Shown here: positions 1 to 8,428 of the stretch, one piece after another
Position numbering within the stretch: position 1 is the stretch's first letter
Layout of the letters: each line of letters opens with the position of its first letter
Assembly: GCF_029894125.1 (NCBI RefSeq)
Contig: NZ_JARXYZ010000014.1
Location: 1-64,000, forward strand
Length of the DNA stretch: 64,000 nucleotides
Reading direction: 5' to 3'
DNA from: Kitasatospora sp. MAA19
GTDB lineage: Bacteria > Actinomycetota > Actinomycetes > Streptomycetales > Streptomycetaceae
The notes under the pieces: generated by a model
Seen by the model: only the letters and a program-made list of their open reading frames with translations
Told to the model about the DNA's origin: nothing
Database searches by the model: none
Position numbers and translations under genes: made by a program

Positions 1-305
1 CGTCGCCGGGTCGGGTCGAGCTCCTGGGCGAAAAAAGCCGAGGCGGCCTTGAGGATCTCGCAGGACCGGCGGAGTTCGGCGTTCTCCTTGCGCAGAGCGG
101 CCAGTTCCTCCTTCTCGGCTGTGGTCAGCCGGTCGTCGCGCTCGCCGCGGTCGGTCTCGTCCTGGCGGATCCAGTTGCGCAGGGCCTCGTGGTGCACGCC
201 CAGGTCCCGGGCCATCTGCCGGATCACCGGCTTCGGGTCGGCGGCCCGGTACGCGGCAACGGCTCGCCGCCGCAACTCGGGCGGATACTTCATCGGTGCA
301 GCCAT
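1..305 (-). CDS. IS3-family transposase OrfA, partial at the window edge
   Basis: This is the N-terminal DNA-binding half of an IS3-family transposase. The 101 visible residues start MAAPMKYPPELRRRAVAAYR, carry a helix-turn-helix (RQMARDLGVHHEALRNWIRQ) and end in a leucine-zipper-like helix (ELAALRKENAELRRSCEILK) followed by ASAFFAQELDPTRR. That arrangement is standard for OrfA. A run of six T on the coding strand (AAAAAA at 31-36 of the plus strand) lies where IS3 elements carry the programmed -1 frameshift that makes the OrfAB transposase. OrfB, with the DDE catalytic domain, would lie beyond the left edge, so activity cannot be judged. The ATG at 305 is close behind the presumed terminal repeat. 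Confidence 0.85.
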   Translation of the reverse strand, partial: MAAPMKYPPELRRRAVAAYRAADPKPVIRQMARDLGVHHEALRNWIRQDETDRGERDDRLTTAEKEELAALRKENAELRRSCEILKAASAFFAQELDPTRR

Positions 306-352
306 GGCAGAGGCTCCCTTCTCACGACCCATCAGGTCATGTCCGGCAACCT

Positions 353-374
353 TCCGCACCTCGGGGGAACCTCA
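353..374 (-). repeat. Putative IS3-element terminal inverted repeat
   Basis: Read on the minus strand the sequence begins TGAGGTTCCCCCGAGG, about 70 bp upstream of the orfA start. Many actinobacterial IS3 elements have ends of the form TGAGGTxCCCCCG at this distance, so I take position 374 as the outer end of the element. The matching right-hand repeat and the target duplication lie outside the window and could not be checked. Confidence 0.5.
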
Positions 375-445
375 GATCCCGCTTTCGGGCAAGCACGAAA
401 CCGCAATATTGATCACGACATCACACAGGCCCTAGAGCTAATGGC

Positions 446-476
446 AGTGCTCCGGCCTTCAGGCCGGGGGTGGAGC
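446..476 (+). other. IS200/IS605-like terminal hairpin, no transposase
   Basis: A compact hairpin (CCGGCC-TTCA-GGCCGG at 452-467) followed by GGGTGGAGC resembles the right-end hairpin of IS200/IS605 elements, which is also the 3' part of TnpB guide RNAs. No tnpA or tnpB lies nearby, so at most this is a solo end. The rest of the 375-592 gap shows no gene. The resemblance is from memory and the hairpin could be an unrelated terminator. Confidence 0.25.
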
Positions 477-592
477 GATTCTGAGTGATGCTCTGATCCG
501 CCCGGCCCGGCTCGTCCTTCCTCGCCCTGCTGGGCGGCAGGGCACGGAAGGAACCGCTGACGAACGACCCTGCGACGCCCTAGGCTTCGGCC

Positions 593-1372
593 ATGCTGTC
601 TGTGGTGGTGGCCCCCTGGGCGGGCGAGGCGGAGCCGGTGTTCGTGCGGGAGCCGGACGAGCTGCACGATGCGGCGAGCACGATGAAGGTGGCGGTGCTG
701 GCGGCGCTGTACCGCAGCGGGGTGGAGCTGGACGCCGAGGTGCCGGTGGTGAACCGCTTCGCGTCGGTCGTGGGCGGGGAGTTCGGCAACGACCCGGCGT
801 GGGACAGCGATCCGCTGCCCTGGGAGCTGGTCGGCACGGCGGCGCCGCTGCGGCTGCTGGCCGAGCGGATGATCACGCACTCCTCCAACCTGGCCACCAA
901 CCTGTGCCTGGCGCAGATCGACCGGGCGACGGTGGCCGAGGCATGGCTGCGGGCCGGGGCGACGCGCAGCGCGAGCCCGCGCGGGATCGAGGACTACGCG
1001 GCGCGCGACGCGGGCGTCCACAACCGGGTGAGCGCGCGGGATCTGGTGCGGCTGCTGCACTCCCTGGGCGGGGAGCCGGAGTTGCTGGCGCTGCTGGAGC
1101 GCAACGCGTTCCGGGTGGACCTGGCGGCGGGGCTGCCGCCGGGCACCCGGATCGCCTTCAAGAACGGCTGGGTGCCGGGCGCCCGGCACAGTGTGGGCCT
1201 GGTGCACCCGGAGGACTGCCCGCCGTACCTGATCGCCGTCTGCTACACCGGCCCGCTGGCCTCGGGCGAGGACCGTACGGACCCGGCGGCCCGGCTGCTG
1301 GCCCGGGTCTCGGCGGCGGTGTGGGAGCGTCGCGGTCAGATCAGCGGCGAGATCGGCGGCGAGATCGGCTGA
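593..1372 (+). CDS. Class A beta-lactamase-like serine hydrolase
   Basis: The 259-residue protein has the three signatures of the penicillin-binding serine hydrolase fold in the right order. STMK near residue 29 is the S-x-x-K nucleophile motif, HSSN near 101 corresponds to the SDN loop, and FKNG near 189 corresponds to the KTG box. Class A enzymes usually have a signal peptide and are about 290 residues; here no signal peptide is visible and the nucleophile is very close to the N-terminus. The protein would therefore be cytoplasmic unless translation starts elsewhere. Intracellular members of this family in actinobacteria often lack demonstrated beta-lactamase activity. No clear ribosome-binding site precedes the ATG. 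It stands alone between the IS remnant and conservon 1. Confidence 0.75.
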   Translation: MLSVVVAPWAGEAEPVFVREPDELHDAASTMKVAVLAALYRSGVELDAEVPVVNRFASVVGGEFGNDPAWDSDPLPWELVGTAAPLRLLAERMITHSSNLATNLCLAQIDRATVAEAWLRAGATRSASPRGIEDYAARDAGVHNRVSARDLVRLLHSLGGEPELLALLERNAFRVDLAAGLPPGTRIAFKNGWVPGARHSVGLVHPEDCPPYLIAVCYTGPLASGEDRTDPAARLLARVSAAVWERRGQISGEIGGEIG

Positions 1373-1544
1373 GCGCCCGAAGGCTCGCCGTACCGGCCTC
1401 CTGACGGCAGCCGCCCCCGGCCCGCCCGTACCCCGCCTGGCACGAAGGTGACGGATCGGAGCCGTCGACCCCGCGCGCACCGGCTGGCAGGGTCGGAAGC
1501 AGGCCGTTGACCGGGGGGAACGGAGAAGTCCGATCGGCGAGACC

Positions 1545-2678
1545 CTAGTACGGCCGGACCAGGACGTGGGCGGCGCCGGGGATGCCGACCTTGAGCAGCT
1601 CGTCCTCCTCCGGGGTGGTGGGCGTGCCGGTCTCCTGCTTGAGGACGGCCCGGGAGAGGGCCTGGACCCACAGGGCGCGGGGGCGGCGGCGCTCCTCCCA
1701 GGCGGCGAGCGCGGCGGGGACGGTGTCGGCGGCGTCCAGGCTCAGGGCGAGGACGAGCGCGTCCTCGACGGCCATCGCGGCGCCCTGGGCGAGGTGCGGG
1801 GTGGAGGCGTGGGCGGCGTCGCCGGCGAGCGCGATCCGGCCGACGTGCCAGGGCTCCTCGACGCTCACCTGGGATATCCGCGAGTAGACCACCGCGGCCG
1901 GGTCGGTGACCTGGGCGAGGGCCTCGGCGATCGGGCCGCCGAAGCCGGCCAGGCGTTCGGCGAGCTGCTCGTGGGCGTGCTCGGGGTCGGGCCGGAAGTC
2001 CTCGGCCTCGGCGAACACCGAGCCCAGGTACATCAGGTCGTCGCTGATCGGGGTGAGCAGCGCCTTGGCCTGGAGGTTGCCGGTGGACATCACCACGCCC
2101 TGGACCTCGGGCGAACGCGGCAGCGTGACGCGCCAGTTGGCGAAGCCGGTGTACTCGGGCGGGTACTTCTCGCCGTAGCGGCGCTTGCGCAGCGGCGAGC
2201 CGATGCCGTCGAAGCCGACGACGAGGTCGTAGCGGCCGCCGTGCCCGTCGGTGAGCGCGGCGTCGACGCCGTCGGCGTCCTCGGCGAGTTCGGCGATGGT
2301 GGTGCCGAAGCGCAGGTTCGCGTCGGCATCGGTGGCGGCGGTGGCCAGGATCCGGGCGAGGGCGGGGCGGGGGATGCCGTTGTTGGCGGGGGCGTCGCCC
2401 ATGCGGGGCTGCGGGATCTTGGCGAGGACGGCGCCGGTCGGGTCGCAGATGGTCAGCACCTCCCACGCGAAACCGGCGGCGAGGCAGGCGTCCAGGGCGC
2501 CGATCTCGCGCATCACGTGCAGGGCGTTGGAGGGCTGGATGATGCCGACGCCGAGTGCCTCCGGCTGGTCGCGGAGCTCGGCGACGTCGACGTGGTGGCC
2601 GCGCCGGGCGAGGGCGGTGGCGAGGGTGAGGCCGCCGATGCCGCCGCCGTGGATCAGGACGCGCAGGGGAGGGGTCAT
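1545..2678 (-). CDS. FAD-dependent aromatic-ring monooxygenase
   Basis: This 377-residue flavoprotein belongs to the PHBH/UbiH-type monooxygenases, which hydroxylate aromatic or polyketide substrates using NAD(P)H and oxygen. The Rossmann GGGIGG motif is at residues 11-16, the DG motif (GFDGIGS) at about 155-161, and the second FAD motif (GDAAHASTPHLAQG) at 286-299. The open frame runs further upstream through the GTPase gene, but the ATG at 2678 sits directly before MTPPLRVLIHGGG, the natural start. It lies 29 bp downstream of the conservon GTPase on the same strand and is probably cotranscribed. In some Streptomyces conservons this slot holds a cytochrome P450, so this enzyme may be the output of the conservon. 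The substrate cannot be predicted. Confidence 0.85.
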   Translation of the reverse strand: MTPPLRVLIHGGGIGGLTLATALARRGHHVDVAELRDQPEALGVGIIQPSNALHVMREIGALDACLAAGFAWEVLTICDPTGAVLAKIPQPRMGDAPANNGIPRPALARILATAATDADANLRFGTTIAELAEDADGVDAALTDGHGGRYDLVVGFDGIGSPLRKRRYGEKYPPEYTGFANWRVTLPRSPEVQGVVMSTGNLQAKALLTPISDDLMYLGSVFAEAEDFRPDPEHAHEQLAERLAGFGGPIAEALAQVTDPAAVVYSRISQVSVEEPWHVGRIALAGDAAHASTPHLAQGAAMAVEDALVLALSLDAADTVPAALAAWEERRRPRALWVQALSRAVLKQETGTPTTPEEDELLKVGIPGAAHVLVRPY

Positions 2679-2707
2679 GCGGGGTGCTCCAGGGATCGGG
2701 GTGCGGG

Positions 2708-3310
2708 TCAGCCGACGGGGGCGGCGGCGAGGTCCATCAGGTGGTCGACCAGCGCGAGCAGCAGGTCGCGTCCGAAGGCGCGTTCGCGGACGTCGCCGAG
2801 CAGCATCGGCACCTGCGGGTCGAGGTCGAGTGCGGCCCGGATCTCGTCGGGGGTGCGGGTGTTGTGGCTGTGGAAGCAGTTGATGGCGACGACGAAGGGG
2901 ATGCCCCGGCTCTCGAAGAAGTCGATGGAGGCGAAGCTGGTGTCGAGCCGCCGGGTGTCGGCGATGACGATGCCGCCGAGGGCGCCGTTGACGAGGTCGT
3001 TCCACATGAACCAGAAGCGCTCCTGCCCGGGGGTGCCGAACAGGTAGACGACGAGGTCCGGGCTGACGGTGATCCGGCCGAAGTCGAGGGCGACGGTGGT
3101 GGTGTCCTTCTGGTCGACGCCGGACAGGTCGTCCACGCCGACGCTGGCCCGGGTCAGGTACTCCTCGGTGCGCAGCGGGGTGACCTCGCTGACCGAGCCG
3201 ACGAGGGTGGTCTTGCCGACGCCGAAGCCGCCCGCGATGAGGATCTTGACGGCGGCCGGCGCGGTGGGCGTGGCGGCGTCGACGGCACTGCTGGGGTGGG
3301 GTGTTGCCAT
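2708..3310 (-). CDS. cvnD: Conservon Ras-like GTPase (CvnD), copy 1
   Basis: The 200-residue protein is the small GTPase of an actinobacterial conservon, which works with the membrane kinase-like CvnA, roadblock CvnB and DUF742 CvnC at the membrane. The P-loop GGFGVGKTT is at 27-35. A switch-II-like LFGTPGQ motif lies near residue 90. The usual NKxD specificity motif is replaced by NCF in the segment VVAINCFHS, as is typical of this family. It is 3 bp from the DUF742 gene upstream and ends 29 bp before the FAD monooxygenase. It shares most of its core with the second copy at 52.3 kb. Confidence 0.92.
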   Translation of the reverse strand: MATPHPSSAVDAATPTAPAAVKILIAGGFGVGKTTLVGSVSEVTPLRTEEYLTRASVGVDDLSGVDQKDTTTVALDFGRITVSPDLVVYLFGTPGQERFWFMWNDLVNGALGGIVIADTRRLDTSFASIDFFESRGIPFVVAINCFHSHNTRTPDEIRAALDLDPQVPMLLGDVRERAFGRDLLLALVDHLMDLAAAPVG

Positions 3311-3313
3311 GGT

Positions 3314-3772
3314 TCAGAGTCTCCGGAGTCCTTCGCGAACGGCCGTGAGCAGGCCGAGGTCCACGCCTCCGGCGGCCCGGGCCACCGAGAGCGGCGCCCG
3401 GGCCCGCAGCAGGCCCTGGGCGACCAGGTCGCCCAACAGGATCTTGGTGACCGAGACCGGGAGGTCCAGGCCGGCCGACACCTCGGCGACGGCTGCCGGG
3501 CGCCGGCAGCGGTCGAGGATCATCCGGTGCTCGGGCTGGAGGCCGCGGGCACCGGCGCGGCTGCCCCGCGCCAGGGCCCGGTCGGCCTCGTCCTCGACGG
3601 TGGTGAGCACGGTGATCAGGGTGAGGTCGTCGCGTTCGGGGGCGGTGCGGCCGCGGGTGATGGTGTACGGGCGCACCATGACACCCGCGTCGTCCTCCGC
3701 GTCCTCGTCCGGCAGTTCGCTCCAGTGCGGAGTGTCGCCGCGCTGCCAGCCCCCGTTCCCGTACGGGCCCAC
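3314..3772 (-). CDS. cvnC: Conservon DUF742 protein (CvnC), copy 1
   Basis: This protein of about 152 residues carries the DUF742 winged-helix-like domain. Its signature VRPYTITRGRT lies near the N-terminus, followed by a C-terminal helix-turn-helix-like stretch (LPVSVTKILLGDLVAQGLL) and the ending REGLRRL. DUF742 proteins bridge the roadblock protein and GTPase in conservons. The frame is open much further upstream, but that part overlaps the roadblock gene. The GTG at 3772, five bases after the roadblock stop, gives a sensible N-terminus (GPYGNGGW); a CTG overlapping that stop is an alternative. Confidence 0.88.
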   Translation of the reverse strand: MGPYGNGGWQRGDTPHWSELPDEDAEDDAGVMVRPYTITRGRTAPERDDLTLITVLTTVEDEADRALARGSRAGARGLQPEHRMILDRCRRPAAVAEVSAGLDLPVSVTKILLGDLVAQGLLRARAPLSVARAAGGVDLGLLTAVREGLRRL

Positions 3773-3777
3773 CGGCG

Positions 3778-4233
3778 TCAGCCCCGGTTCCGGGCGGCGA
3801 AGGCGTCGAAGCCGGCGGGGGAGGCGGAGCCGGTCTCGCCGCGCACCGGGGTGGTCATCTTCTGGCCGACCTGCTGCACCAGGGTGTGCATCGCGACCGC
3901 CATGACCTCGGCGTCGACCTCCTGGGAGGCGACGACGGCCAGGTGGGTGCCCTGGGCGGCGGCGATGATGAACAGCCAGCACTCGGCCAGTTCGACGATC
4001 ACCTGGTGGACCGCCCCGCCGTCGAAGAGCTGGCCGACGCCGCGGGCGAGGCTCTGCTGGCCGGTGGCGATGGCGGCGAGGCGCTCGGCGTCGGCCCGTT
4101 CGATGGTGCGGGAGTGGCTGACGACCAGGCCGTCATCGGAGAGCAGGACGGCGTTCCTGGTCTCGGGCACCGAGTCGACGAGTCCGTCCAGCAGCCAGTC
4201 CAGGTCCTGGTGGGTGGCGATCGTGCGGTTCAT
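3778..4233 (-). CDS. cvnB: Conservon roadblock/LC7 protein (CvnB), copy 1
   Basis: The 151-residue protein has the roadblock/LC7 fold used as a GTPase regulator and dimerisation platform. Typical sequence is visible throughout: the start LDWLLDGLVDSVPETRNAVL, then LSDDGLVV, then LAAIATGQQSLARG. The ATG overlaps the TGA of the kinase gene upstream by four bases (4230-4233), so translation is coupled to CvnA. An Ala/Gly-rich tail of about 30 residues follows the domain. Confidence 0.92.
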   Translation of the reverse strand: MNRTIATHQDLDWLLDGLVDSVPETRNAVLLSDDGLVVSHSRTIERADAERLAAIATGQQSLARGVGQLFDGGAVHQVIVELAECWLFIIAAAQGTHLAVVASQEVDAEVMAVAMHTLVQQVGQKMTTPVRGETGSASPAGFDAFAARNRG

Positions 4234-7200
4234 GACTGGTCATCCGTTCGTGTGGTTCGGGGGTCCGCGGCCGGCAGGGCCCAGGGGGACGGGTCGGGCG
4301 CGGGCGTCGGGGAGCCGGCGGGGGCGGTGGGGGGAGCCGGCAGGGCGGTCAGGCCCGGGGGCAGCGGGTGTTCACCGCTGTCCTGGGCGCGGGCGGCGCG
4401 GGACTGGCGCTGGAAGGCGCCGATGGTCGCGCCGGAGCGCTTCGTCGGGCGCTGGAACGGGCCGCCGGCCGGTCCGGTGGCCTGGGGGGTGGCTCCGGCG
4501 GCGCCGGTGGGCCTGGTGGCCCGGGGGTCGGTGTCGGCGCGGTGCCCGCCGGCGGGGTCGGCCCACGGCTGCCGGGGCGGCGGCGGGACGCGCAGTTCGG
4601 CGGCCAGGCTGGCCTGCCGGACGCGCTGCGGCAGCGGAGGCTGTTCGTCCTCGGCGGGGCTGAGCGGCACCGCGGAGGCGTACTCGCGGCGCCGGCGCCG
4701 TTCGGCCAGCCGGTAGTGGTCGGCCGGGCGGTACTGCTCGTCGGCGTACGGGGCCTCGGCGTCGGTGACCCGGGCGTAGGCGATGTCCGGGTAGGCGGGC
4801 GCGTCGTGCGAGGGCGCCTGGTCGGCCGGGGCGTCGGGGGCCGGGGAGCTGTGCTCGATCGGCTGCTCGGCGTACCCGACGGGGAACGGCGCGGGCTCGG
4901 GCTCGGGCGCGGGCATGGGCGGGACGTACTCGACGTGCCCGAAGGCCTGGACGGGTTCGGCCTGCCGGTCCTGCGGCAGCTGCCCGAGCAGCGGATCGGG
5001 TCCGGGCAGCGGGTCCGGCCCGGCCAGCGGGTCCGGCCCGGGCTGTCCGAGCGGCTCGATGTACGCGGGCTGCGCCACCTGCTGGACCTGCCCGAAGGCC
5101 TCCGCCGGCCCGAACGCCTCCACCGCCGTGAAGGGGTCCGCGGGCGGGAAGGAGTCGGGGAAGGAGTCCACCGGCGCGACCGGCGGCGCCGCCGGCTCCG
5201 GCTCCGGCGCCTCGTTGGAGGCGGTGAGCAGCGCCTTGCGGGAGCGCCGCACGAGCGGGATCGGTTCGGCGGGGACGGCGTCGGGCAGCCCGGCGTCGCC
5301 GTCGATGACGAGCTCGTCCGGGACCAGGACGACCACCCGGGTGCCGCCGAAGGCGGACGGCCGGAACTCGACCTTCAGCCCGCTGTGCGCGGCCAGCCGG
5401 GCGACGACGAAGAAGCCGAGGCGGATGTCGTCCGCCCGGGCCAGCACGTCGGTGCGGGGCGGGCGGCTCATCAGTTCGTTGGCCGCGTCGTACTGCTCGG
5501 GGTCCATGCCGAGGCCGCGGTCCTCGATCTCGACGGCGAGCCCGCGGCCGACCATGGCGGCCCGGACCTCGACCGGGGTGGGCGGCTTGGAGAAGGTGGT
5601 CGCGTTCTCCATCAGCTCGGCGAGCACGTGTGCGACCGGGCCGACGGCGCGTTCGGACAGCCACGGGTGGCCCTCGACGTCGATCATGATCCGGCGGTAG
5701 TCCTGCACCTCGCCCTGCGCGGCGCGCAGCACGTCCAGCAGCGGGACGGGCTTGCGCCAGCGCCGCTGGGGCTGGCCGCCGGCCATGATGACGAGGTTCT
5801 CCTCGTAGCGGCGCAGGCGGGCGGTGAGGTGGTCGAGGTCGAACAGGCCCTCCAGGACCTCCGGGTCCTCGTGCTTGCGCTCCAGCTCGTCGAGCTTGCG
5901 CAGCTGGCGGCCGATCAGCAGCTGGGTGCGGCGGGCGATGCGCTGGAGCAGGCGCTCGAAGCCGCGGTGCTGCTCGGCCTGCTTGACGGCGGCCTCCACG
6001 GCGGAGGCGCGGGCCAGGTTGAGGGCCTGGCCGAGGCGGGCGATCTCGTCGGTGCCGTTGCCGTTCGGGCCGGCGGTGATGCTGCGGCTGTCGGCCTCGA
6101 CGTCGACCTGCTCGCCGCGGCCGAGGCGCTCGACGACCTCGGGGAGGGTGCGCTCCATCTCCTCGGCCTGGGTCTGCAGTTCCTTGATGCGCCGGCGCAG
6201 CGAGCGGCTGAGCCGCCAGGAGGCGATGATCACCGCGACGACCGTGATCAGGCCGACGACGGTGGTCAGGACGACCTTGGTGAGCAGCGAGAGGATGGCG
6301 CCCTTGCCGACGTCGACGATGCCGCTGGTGCGGGTCTCGATGGCCTTGACCAGCGGCGGGTTGAGCTGGTCGAGGGCCTGGCGCCACTGGTCCTGCGCGG
6401 CGGGGAGCTTGACGGTGCCGTTGGCCTCGGCGGCGGTGGGCTTGGTGAGCGACTGCTCGACGGCGGCCTTGGCCTGCCAGGCGGGGCTGTTCATCAGGTC
6501 GTGCCAGGCGGCGGCCTCGCCGTCCGGGATGTACGGGACGACCTGGACGGTGAACAGGTGCTCCTGCGCCCCGATGGCCTGCTGGACCTGCTGGTAGTCG
6601 CTGACGGTGAGCCGCCCGGTGGACCAGCCGCGGGCCAGGATGGCGTCCTCGCGGGCGAGCATCTCCTTGGCCCAGAAGGCGTTCACCAGGGTCTTGGAGA
6701 CCCAGGTGACCTCGCCGGTGTCGACGTGGCTGAGCGCGGTGAACAGCCGCAGGTCGACGGCGATCAGGTCGGTGTAGTACGCGTAGAGGGACTGCTGGTC
6801 GATCGAGCCGTGGTCGACGGCGGCGCGCTGTTCGGCCAGCTTGCCCATCGCCTGGCGGGCCTCGGCGACGGCGGTGCGGACGTCGTCGGGGGCGTTGTCG
6901 GCGGTCTCGCCGGAGAGGGCCTGGAACTGGCGCACCGCGTCGTCGGTCTGCTGCCGCTGGCGGCGCAGCTGGTCGGCGTTGGCACCGGGCCGGGCGAGCG
7001 CCTCGGCGCTGAGCCGGCGCTCCTCCTGGAGGTTGTAGTAGACGATGTTGGACGGCTGGCCGGCCTTCTGGGCGAGCATGCCCTGTGCGGCCTGGCGCTG
7101 GAAGTCGAAGACGGTTTCGCCGCTGGTGACCGCCCACAGTACGGCGAGGGCGATGCTGGGGACGACGGCGAGGACGAGCAGCGCCGTCCGCAGTGACAGG

Positions 7201-7259
7201 CGCGGACGCCTGCGGGGGGCCTTCGGCGTCGGGGGCCGCCGATTCGCACGCGCGCGCAG
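4230..7259 (-). CDS. cvnA: Conservon sensor histidine kinase with NIT-type sensor (CvnA), copy 1
   Basis: This is a membrane sensor kinase-like protein of about 1009 residues. It has a basic N-terminus, a membrane segment near 22-43, a mainly helical extracytoplasmic region to about 320 that fits the nitrate/nitrite-sensing (NIT) type, and a second membrane segment near 321-350. A linker with a roadblock-contacting coiled coil follows, then an HATPase_c domain with N-box (HVLAELMENATTF near 543-555) and G1 box (EIEDRGLGM). A Pro/Ala-rich tail of over 300 residues closes the protein. No ATG, GTG or TTG occurs in frame between the last upstream stop and residue MLAQ at 7079, which lies after the first membrane segment. 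I chose the CTG at 7259, preceded by AAGGAG six bases away. CvnA ATPase domains may not act as normal histidine kinases. Confidence 0.88.
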   Translation of the reverse strand: MRARANRRPPTPKAPRRRPRLSLRTALLVLAVVPSIALAVLWAVTSGETVFDFQRQAAQGMLAQKAGQPSNIVYYNLQEERRLSAEALARPGANADQLRRQRQQTDDAVRQFQALSGETADNAPDDVRTAVAEARQAMGKLAEQRAAVDHGSIDQQSLYAYYTDLIAVDLRLFTALSHVDTGEVTWVSKTLVNAFWAKEMLAREDAILARGWSTGRLTVSDYQQVQQAIGAQEHLFTVQVVPYIPDGEAAAWHDLMNSPAWQAKAAVEQSLTKPTAAEANGTVKLPAAQDQWRQALDQLNPPLVKAIETRTSGIVDVGKGAILSLLTKVVLTTVVGLITVVAVIIASWRLSRSLRRRIKELQTQAEEMERTLPEVVERLGRGEQVDVEADSRSITAGPNGNGTDEIARLGQALNLARASAVEAAVKQAEQHRGFERLLQRIARRTQLLIGRQLRKLDELERKHEDPEVLEGLFDLDHLTARLRRYEENLVIMAGGQPQRRWRKPVPLLDVLRAAQGEVQDYRRIMIDVEGHPWLSERAVGPVAHVLAELMENATTFSKPPTPVEVRAAMVGRGLAVEIEDRGLGMDPEQYDAANELMSRPPRTDVLARADDIRLGFFVVARLAAHSGLKVEFRPSAFGGTRVVVLVPDELVIDGDAGLPDAVPAEPIPLVRRSRKALLTASNEAPEPEPAAPPVAPVDSFPDSFPPADPFTAVEAFGPAEAFGQVQQVAQPAYIEPLGQPGPDPLAGPDPLPGPDPLLGQLPQDRQAEPVQAFGHVEYVPPMPAPEPEPAPFPVGYAEQPIEHSSPAPDAPADQAPSHDAPAYPDIAYARVTDAEAPYADEQYRPADHYRLAERRRRREYASAVPLSPAEDEQPPLPQRVRQASLAAELRVPPPPRQPWADPAGGHRADTDPRATRPTGAAGATPQATGPAGGPFQRPTKRSGATIGAFQRQSRAARAQDSGEHPLPPGLTALPAPPTAPAGSPTPAPDPSPWALPAADPRTTRTDDQS

Positions 7260-7607
7260 AACAGACTCCTTGGGAATGGCGGCCGGCCTGATCGGGGCGG
7301 GCCGTCCGGGGCACGGGCTTTGACGAGGCGATACTAGTCATACCGTGTGATTGGAGTGAAAGTGCGTTCGCCGCCTGGACCGTGCTCACACACGCTCCGG
7401 ACACAATGTCATCTGATGGTTGATTGTACGTGTCCGAAGCATCCAGGTTCGGGGCGGGTTGACGGAGTGTCGGGGCCGGGCGCGGGTGCCGTGGTGGCCG
7501 CCGTGTGAAAACTGTGTGCCCGCGCTCCGGATATCCGGCCGGTCGATCGGTCGGCCGGCCGTTCCGGGCTCTGCGTCGCTCTCGGGGGTGTCCGCCCTGC
7601 TCGGGTC
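7260..7607. promoter_or_regulatory. Upstream region of conservon 1, no gene
   Basis: This 348 bp stretch has no convincing gene. Next to the kinase start it is less GC-rich (CATACCGTGTGATTGGAGTG, 7340-7359). A minus-strand TAGTAT at 7331-7336 could be a -10 box, with a weak TTCACT-like -35 further up. A 12-bp palindrome CCGGATATCCGG lies at 7527-7538. These are visual impressions only. Confidence 0.3.
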
Positions 7608-7706
7608 CTAGTCGGCCGGCAGGCGCGACCGGGTGGCCTCCAGCTCGGCCGCCAGGACCCGCCCGGCCTCCTCGGGGTCGCCCCTGAGGGCGCCTTCATC
7701 CGAACG
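7608..7706 (-). pseudogene. C-terminal gene remnant, possibly a GntR/FCD regulator
   Basis: An open frame without a start reads GALRGDPEEAGRVLAAELEA then TRSRLPAD and a stop. The codon choice is like that of real genes, and the pattern of small residues and helix matches the last helix of FCD-domain GntR regulators, where A-x-RxGDxxxAxxxxxxHLE is common. The frame is closed by a TGA just upstream (7707-7709), so this is at best a fragment left by a deletion. Confidence 0.25.
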
Positions 7707-7714
7707 TCACGCTC

Positions 7715-8335
7715 TCAGGAGCCGGTGCCGGAGTCCGGCGCGGACCGATGGATCGCTTCGGGGGCTCCGACGGCCAGCAGCGTGTTGGGGCCGTCGCGCC
7801 ACGATCGCAGCGAATCACCGGACTTCTTCCGCGCCTCCGCGGAATCCTTGGCCCCCTCGATCCTGACCGCCATCGCCTTCTCGGAGCAGCCGACGGTCAC
7901 GAAGGTGAAGGGCGTCATCTCGGCGGACGCCTGGGTGTATGTCCCGGCGAGAACGCTGCCCGGGAAGTCCCGGTGGGCGTCCGAGAAACCGCCGCCGACC
8001 GTCGGGCGCTGCGATCCGAGGAAATCGGGGGCGGTGCTGGTCGGCTCGGCCAACCCGTCCGGTAGAAGCGACACCTGGCAGGTGCCGTTTCTGATGGCGA
8101 GGACCACGTCGATGCCTGAAACCTCGGCGATGCCCAGGATCTTGGCCGTGCCCCGGGCGGGAAGGGCGTCGATGCTGCGCTGGACGGCAGGGGCTGCCGA
8201 GGTGGCGGCCAGTCCGTCCAACGCCCAGGCGGCATCCTCTCGCTGGGACGGTGCTTCACCGCCGGTGCATGCGGCCAGGAGTGCGGCAGCGGCAAGGAGG
8301 CCCGCTGCTCCTGGGAGCCCGTCGGATCGCCGCAT
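7715..8335 (-). CDS. Secreted lipoprotein of unknown function
   Basis: The 206-residue protein begins MRRSDGLPGAAGLLAAAALLAAC, a lipoprotein signal with lipobox LLAAC and Cys at residue 23. It should be anchored to the outer face of the membrane. The mature part has two further cysteines (NGTCQVSL and TVGCSEKA), which could form a disulfide. No known enzyme motif is visible. The start is clear from the signal peptide. It stands alone; the flanking fragments do not suggest a role. Confidence 0.75.
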   Translation of the reverse strand: MRRSDGLPGAAGLLAAAALLAACTGGEAPSQREDAAWALDGLAATSAAPAVQRSIDALPARGTAKILGIAEVSGIDVVLAIRNGTCQVSLLPDGLAEPTSTAPDFLGSQRPTVGGGFSDAHRDFPGSVLAGTYTQASAEMTPFTFVTVGCSEKAMAVRIEGAKDSAEARKKSGDSLRSWRDGPNTLLAVGAPEAIHRSAPDSGTGS

Positions 8336-8428
8336 CAGCTGAACTCCCCTGATTCAAGCAGGTGTCGGAGCAGCAGCCTACCGGGTGCCGCGCTTTCGCG
8401 GTCGGCGGCAGGGCCCCCGGAGTGGTGG

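Noticed and set aside
593..1372. A secreted resistance beta-lactamase
   Set aside because: The three active-site motifs are present but no signal peptide is visible, so a resistance role is not supported.
3773..3982. Longer start for the first DUF742 protein
   Set aside because: The extra N-terminal part is Arg/Gly/Pro-rich and lies entirely opposite the roadblock coding frame.
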